From an uncultured Clostridia bacterium (GTDB lineage: Bacteria; Bacillota; Clostridia; TANB77; CAG-508), in assembly GCA_947625565.1 (NCBI GenBank), contig CANQOU010000044.1, forward strand, positions 1 to 8,895: DNA of 8,895 bases. The letters are read 5' to 3'. A model generated the notes under the pieces. The model made no database searches. It had not been told where the DNA came from and worked only from the letters and a program-made list of their open reading frames with translations. The first letter of the stretch is position 1, and each line of letters starts with the position of its first letter. Position numbers and translations under genes: made by a program. Below, piece by piece: positions 5,739 through 8,895 of the stretch.

Positions 5739-7580
5739 TTATTCAACTGTTACAGATTTTGCTAAATTTCTAGGCTTATCAACATCTAGACCTTTTTCCT
5801 TTGAAATATAATAAGCTAATAATTGCAAAGGAATAATAGCTAAAATTGGTGATAGATATGGAATAGTGTAAGGTACAGTAATAATTTCATCAAGCATATT
5901 AGAATCACAAGGATGACATGTTACAACTAGTGTTTTAGCACCTCTTGAGATAACTTCTTGAACATTACTAATAGTTTTTTCCATAAGTGATTTATCCATC
6001 AAAACTGTAACCACAGTGACACCATTTTCAATTAAAGCAATTGAGCCATGTTTTAACTCACCAGCAGCATAACTTTCAGAATGTATATAAGAAATTTCTT
6101 TTAACTTCAAAGAAGCTTCTTTTGCAATGGTTTCATCAATGCCTCTGCCTAAGAAAAATACATCTTTTTCTTGGTATATTCTTTTTGCAAAATCTTTTAT
6201 TGAATCTTTACAATTAAAGGTTTCTTCAATTTTCTTTGGTAAATCAAGCATTTCTTTTTTTATACTAAGAATTGTATTTTTATCAGATGTTTCTAAAATT
6301 TCAGAAAAATAAACTGCTAACATATTTAGAAGTACAACCTGAGATGTATATGCTTTTGTAGAAGCAACAGCAATTTCCGGACCAGCATGTGTATAAATAG
6401 AATAGTCAGCTTCTCTTGTAATTGAACTACCAATAACATTAGATATGGCAATTGTTTTACCTCCACAATGTTTTGCTAATTTTAAAGCAGCTATTGTATC
6501 TGCAGTTTCACCAGATTGTGAAATGAAAATAGAAAGAGTTTTTTCATTTACAATAGGGCTTCTATAACGAAATTCTGATGCTATATCTACTTCAACTGGA
6601 ATACGACATAATTTTTCAATTACATTTTTTCCAGCTAATCCTGCATGCATTGCAGTACCACAAGCAATAATATATATCTTATCAATTGCTAATAGATAAT
6701 CTTTTGTAAAATTTAATTCTTCAAAATTACATTTGCTATCAATAGAAATTTTAGAACCAATAGTTTCTCTTATTGCAGTTGGTTGTTCATAAATTTCTTT
6801 TAACATAAAATCTTCATATCCATTTTTTTCACTAGCAGTAGCAGTCCATTCAATATTACTTGTTTGTTTATTTATTTCATGAAGATTAGTATCAAAAAAT
6901 GTAGCTTTATTATTTTGTAAAAGTGCAAATTCTAAATCATTTAAGAAATAGAAATCACGAGTATAAGATAAAATAGCAGGAATATCAGAAGAAATATATT
7001 TTTCATCTTCACATGTTCCAATAACCAAAGGACTATCTTTTCTTACAACTATCATATTTTCAGGGAATAAACTTGAAATTACTTCAATTGCAAAGCTTCC
7101 CTTTAAGTCTAAACAACAATTTCTAACAGCTTGTAAAAATCCGTGAACACTATTATCTTGTAATTTTGAGTAATGATAATGAATTAAATTTGGAATAACT
7201 TCAGTATCTGTTTGTGATAAGAAATTATATCCATTTTCCTCTAGCATGTTACGAAGTTCATGAAAATTTTCAATAATTCCATTATGAACAACACTAAATG
7301 TTTTGCTATTATCTTGATGAGGATGAGAATTTTCTTTAGATGGTTTTCCATGAGTTGCCCATCTGGTATGAGCAATACCAATTGTACCATTTAATTTTTC
7401 AATTTCGGGATTTGACTCTAAAACTTTAACTCTTCCTTTATCTTTAACAAGAGAAAGACCATTTTTTTCAATTGTTGAAATACCAGCTGAGTCATAGCCT
7501 CTATATTCCAACCTAGATAAACCTACCAATAAAATTGGGCAGGCTTTTTTTGTTCCTATATAACCTACAATTCCACACAT
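5739..7580 (-). CDS. glmS: Glutamine-fructose-6-phosphate aminotransferase (isomerizing) GlmS
   Basis: GlmS makes glucosamine-6-phosphate from fructose-6-phosphate and glutamine in the cytosol, the first committed step toward UDP-GlcNAc and the cell wall. The protein has 613 residues, normal for the family. The N-terminal glutamine amidohydrolase domain starts with the catalytic Cys2 (MCGIVGYIG) and shows HTRWATHG (71-78), HNGIIEN (99-105) and TDTE (124-127). Two SIS sugar-isomerase domains follow (about 290-430 and 462-603), with SQSGETADT (354-362), EIAVASTKAYTSQ (402-414) and HSESYAAGELKHG (500-512). The conserved C-terminal tail DKPRNLAKSVTVE is intact. The start codon is fixed by Cys2 and by a perfect AGGAGGT on the - strand (7595 to 7589). 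It is transcribed alone, with a ribozyme leader upstream and its own terminator. No glmM or cdaR is adjacent. Confidence 0.98.
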   Translation of the reverse strand: MCGIVGYIGTKKACPILLVGLSRLEYRGYDSAGISTIEKNGLSLVKDKGRVKVLESNPEIEKLNGTIGIAHTRWATHGKPSKENSHPHQDNSKTFSVVHNGIIENFHELRNMLEENGYNFLSQTDTEVIPNLIHYHYSKLQDNSVHGFLQAVRNCCLDLKGSFAIEVISSLFPENMIVVRKDSPLVIGTCEDEKYISSDIPAILSYTRDFYFLNDLEFALLQNNKATFFDTNLHEINKQTSNIEWTATASEKNGYEDFMLKEIYEQPTAIRETIGSKISIDSKCNFEELNFTKDYLLAIDKIYIIACGTAMHAGLAGKNVIEKLCRIPVEVDIASEFRYRSPIVNEKTLSIFISQSGETADTIAALKLAKHCGGKTIAISNVIGSSITREADYSIYTHAGPEIAVASTKAYTSQVVLLNMLAVYFSEILETSDKNTILSIKKEMLDLPKKIEETFNCKDSIKDFAKRIYQEKDVFFLGRGIDETIAKEASLKLKEISYIHSESYAAGELKHGSIALIENGVTVVTVLMDKSLMEKTISNVQEVISRGAKTLVVTCHPCDSNMLDEIITVPYTIPYLSPILAIIPLQLLAYYISKEKGLDVDKPRNLAKSVTVE

Positions 7581-7631
7581 TTGTGAATACCTCCTAAAAA
7601 TATAATGGGAATTGAAAGTTGCAGTTAGCTT

Positions 7632-7763
7632 AATAGAAAAACTTTTGTTATAGCATTACTGCTACTTTTTTAATTTTTCCTCTGGTCTTAAGCAAACCAC
7701 TAGAGCATCCGCCGAAAAATTCGATAACTCTAGACCTCGTCAACCAAAATGGTCCAGGCGCTA
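7632..7763 (-). ncRNA. glmS: glmS ribozyme (GlcN6P-activated self-cleaving riboswitch)
   Basis: On the - strand the leader contains the highly conserved glmS ribozyme core: AGCGCCTGGACC (from 7762), GGTTGACGAGG, the GTTATCGAATTTTTCGGCG hairpin, GGATGCTCTAG and the GTGGTTTGC segment. Paired elements can be traced: CTAGAG with CTCTAG, CGAA with TTCG, TGGT with ACCA, and a 3' domain with TAGCA-GTAA-TGCTA inside an A-run/T-run stem. By family precedent, cleavage falls between the A and G of AGCGCC (complements of 7762 and 7761), using GlcN6P as cofactor, and the downstream glmS mRNA is then degraded. This gives feedback of GlmS product on its own message. The 3' limit is approximate. Confidence 0.95.
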
Positions 7764-7816
7764 TATAAATAAAAACTCCTTTCTAAAATGTACTGCATCT
7801 TTCTAATCTATATATT

Positions 7817-7845
7817 ATATTACCATAATACTAAAAATGTGGCAA
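7817..7845 (-). promoter_or_regulatory. Probable glmS promoter
   Basis: On the - strand, TTGCCA (7845 to 7840), a 17-base spacer, then TAATAT (7822 to 7817) preceded by TGG, an extended -10. Transcription would start about 50 bases before the ribozyme cleavage site. A TATAAT just downstream (7819 to 7814) is an alternative -10 but leaves a 20-base spacer. Confidence 0.6.
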
Positions 7846-7862
7846 GAGTTTTGAAAAATAAA

Positions 7863-7891
7863 TTGCTTTTTTTATAAAAGAATAGTATAAT
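7863..7891 (+). promoter_or_regulatory. Sigma-A promoter of hpt-uvrC
   Basis: TTGCTT (7863-7868), a 17-base spacer and consensus TATAAT (7886-7891). The 5' leader is about 27 bases. Together with the glmS leader (7581-7845), this accounts for the whole 343-base gap between glmS and hpt. Confidence 0.8.
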
Positions 7892-7923
7892 GAAAAAAAA
7901 GAAAAAGAAAGGAATTTAGAAAA

Positions 7924-8427
7924 ATGGATGTACTTATTAACGAAGTAAAAATACAAGCAAGAATTAAAGAAATAGCAAGACAAATTGAAAAAGAATATGA
8001 AGGAAAACAATTAGTGTTTTTAGGGATACTAAAAGGTTCACTTCCATTTTTATGGGAGCTTGCAAAGAATATCAAGAATGATGTACGTTTTGAATTTATT
8101 GAAGTATCAAGTTATGAAGGAACAGAAAGCACAGGAAAAATAAAGATAAACAAAGAACTTACTGAAAGTATAACTGGAAAAGATGTTATTATTGTAGAAG
8201 ATATTGTGGATACAGGAAGAACATTAACATTTTTAAAAGAATATTTATTAGAAAAAAAGCCAAACAGCTTAAAGATTGCTGCTTTATTAAGTAAGCCATC
8301 TAGGCGTGTTATGGAAATTGGTGTTGACTATATTGGTTTTCAAATAGAGGACAAATTTGTTGTTGGATTTGGCTTAGATTATGACCAAAAATATAGAAAT
8401 TTACCATATGTAGGATATATAGAATAG
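7924..8427 (+). CDS. hpt: Hypoxanthine phosphoribosyltransferase
   Basis: This cytosolic purine salvage enzyme transfers phosphoribose from PRPP to hypoxanthine (and usually guanine), giving IMP or GMP. The 167-residue protein is slightly shorter than, but within the range of, bacterial Hpt. It shows the LKGS loop (36-39), SSYEGTEST (62-70) at the flexible catalytic loop, the PRPP-binding motif VIIVEDIVDTGRT (88-100), and the C-terminal VDYIGFQIEDKFVVGFGLDY (134-153) that contacts the purine. The start ATG 7924 follows AAAGGAA (7908-7914). In Bacillus subtilis hpt lies between tilS and ftsH, but here it is followed by uvrC 9 bases after its stop, and the uvrC Shine-Dalgarno overlaps that stop. 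The two genes therefore form an operon start. Confidence 0.96.
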   Translation: MDVLINEVKIQARIKEIARQIEKEYEGKQLVFLGILKGSLPFLWELAKNIKNDVRFEFIEVSSYEGTESTGKIKINKELTESITGKDVIIVEDIVDTGRTLTFLKEYLLEKKPNSLKIAALLSKPSRRVMEIGVDYIGFQIEDKFVVGFGLDYDQKYRNLPYVGYIE

Positions 8428-8436
8428 GAGAAAATA

Positions 8437-8895
8437 ATGTTTGATATCGAGGCAGAACTAAAAAAATTGCCTAATAAACCAGGCGTATATATTATGAAAG
8501 ATAAACAAGATAATGTAATATATGTCGGTAAAGCTATATCTTTAAAAAATAGAGTGAGGCAATATTTTAGAAAAAATAATAAGACAAAAAGAATTGAAAA
8601 TATGGTAAGTACAATAGACCATTTTGAATATATTGTTGTAGATAACGAAGCAGAAGCATTGATTTTGGAATGTAATTTAATTAAGAAAAACAGACCCAAA
8701 TTCAATGTTTTATTGAAAGATGATAAAACATATCCATATATAAAAATAAATTTAAAAGAAGATTACCCAACTGTTACATTTACAAGACGAGTTATTAATG
8801 ATGGCTCAAAATACTTTGGACCATATGCAAATCCAGGTGCTGCCAAAGAAATGATAGAATTTATTAAAGAAAAATATAAAATAAGACAGTGCAAA
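8437..8895 (+). CDS. uvrC: Excinuclease ABC subunit UvrC, 5' part only
   Basis: The first 153 codons run to the right edge without a stop. UvrC is the nuclease subunit of nucleotide excision repair, cutting on both sides of a lesion marked by UvrA-UvrB. The visible part is the N-terminal GIY-YIG domain, responsible for the 3' incision: GVYIMKDKQDNVIYVGKA (16-33), the catalytic Arg in LKNRVRQYF (R39), and the metal-binding Glu in ALILECNLIK (E78). It is followed by the conserved KFNVLLKDDKTYPYIKI (about 87-103) and the KYFGPYAN segment. The UvrB-binding, EndoV-like and HhH parts lie outside. ATG 8437 follows AGGAG (8426-8430), which overlaps the hpt stop, so translation is likely coupled to hpt. 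Confidence 0.97.
   Translation, partial: MFDIEAELKKLPNKPGVYIMKDKQDNVIYVGKAISLKNRVRQYFRKNNKTKRIENMVSTIDHFEYIVVDNEAEALILECNLIKKNRPKFNVLLKDDKTYPYIKINLKEDYPTVTFTRRVINDGSKYFGPYANPGAAKEMIEFIKEKYKIRQCK

Noticed and set aside
6127..6312. Small + strand frame inside glmS
   Set aside because: Antisense to a conserved part of GlmS, without expression signals.
7872..8075. - strand frame across the hpt promoter and start
   Set aside because: It overlaps a consensus promoter and the conserved Hpt N-terminus; the peptide is a hydrophobic shadow.
8379..8705. - strand frame over the hpt-uvrC junction
   Set aside because: Antisense to the UvrC GIY-YIG domain, whose motifs are unambiguous.

Overview
The window is AT-rich, its Shine-Dalgarno sequences are strong and purine-rich (AGGAGGT, AAAGGAG), and its spacers carry sigma-A-type promoters. 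Together with the gene content (CdaA-type diadenylate cyclase, a glmS ribozyme, a DUF2508-bofA pair) this points to a low-GC Bacillota bacterium, most likely a clostridial lineage. BofA hints at a spore-forming ancestry. No species is claimed.

Layout. Bases 1-1179 (+) hold the 3' part of the c-di-AMP synthase gene cdaA, followed immediately by truA, which carries a one-base frameshift near codon 17 as given here and ends in an intrinsic terminator. Bases 1250-2562 (+) hold two membrane-protein genes: a small DUF2651-like protein with an Asn-rich tail, and a putative manganese/heavy-metal exporter (ArsP_2-like) with its own strong promoter. Its terminator is symmetric and also serves the convergent gene at 2598-4928 (-), a membrane-anchored VirD4/TraG-type coupling ATPase that stands alone, with no relaxase, VirB4 or other conjugation gene nearby. 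A 132-bp divergent spacer with a perfect 9-bp inverted repeat separates it from the DUF2508-bofA pair (5061-5671, +). Between those two genes a terminator-like hairpin contains the bofA ribosome binding site. glmS (5739-7580, -) has its own terminator and a long leader that is a clearly recognisable glmS ribozyme. Divergent from it are hpt and the 5' part of uvrC (7924-8895, +).

How the genes relate. Most are housekeeping genes: second messenger (cdaA), tRNA modification (truA), amino-sugar synthesis (glmS, under GlcN6P feedback through the ribozyme), purine salvage (hpt) and nucleotide excision repair (uvrC). cdaA and glmS often share a cdaA-cdaR-glmM-glmS cluster in Bacillota; here they are about 5.3 kb apart on opposite strands and no cdaR follows cdaA.

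The least explained items are the solitary coupling-type ATPase, the inverted repeat in its divergent promoter region, the hairpin over the bofA ribosome binding site, and the truA frameshift. I did not find a clearly novel multi-gene system.
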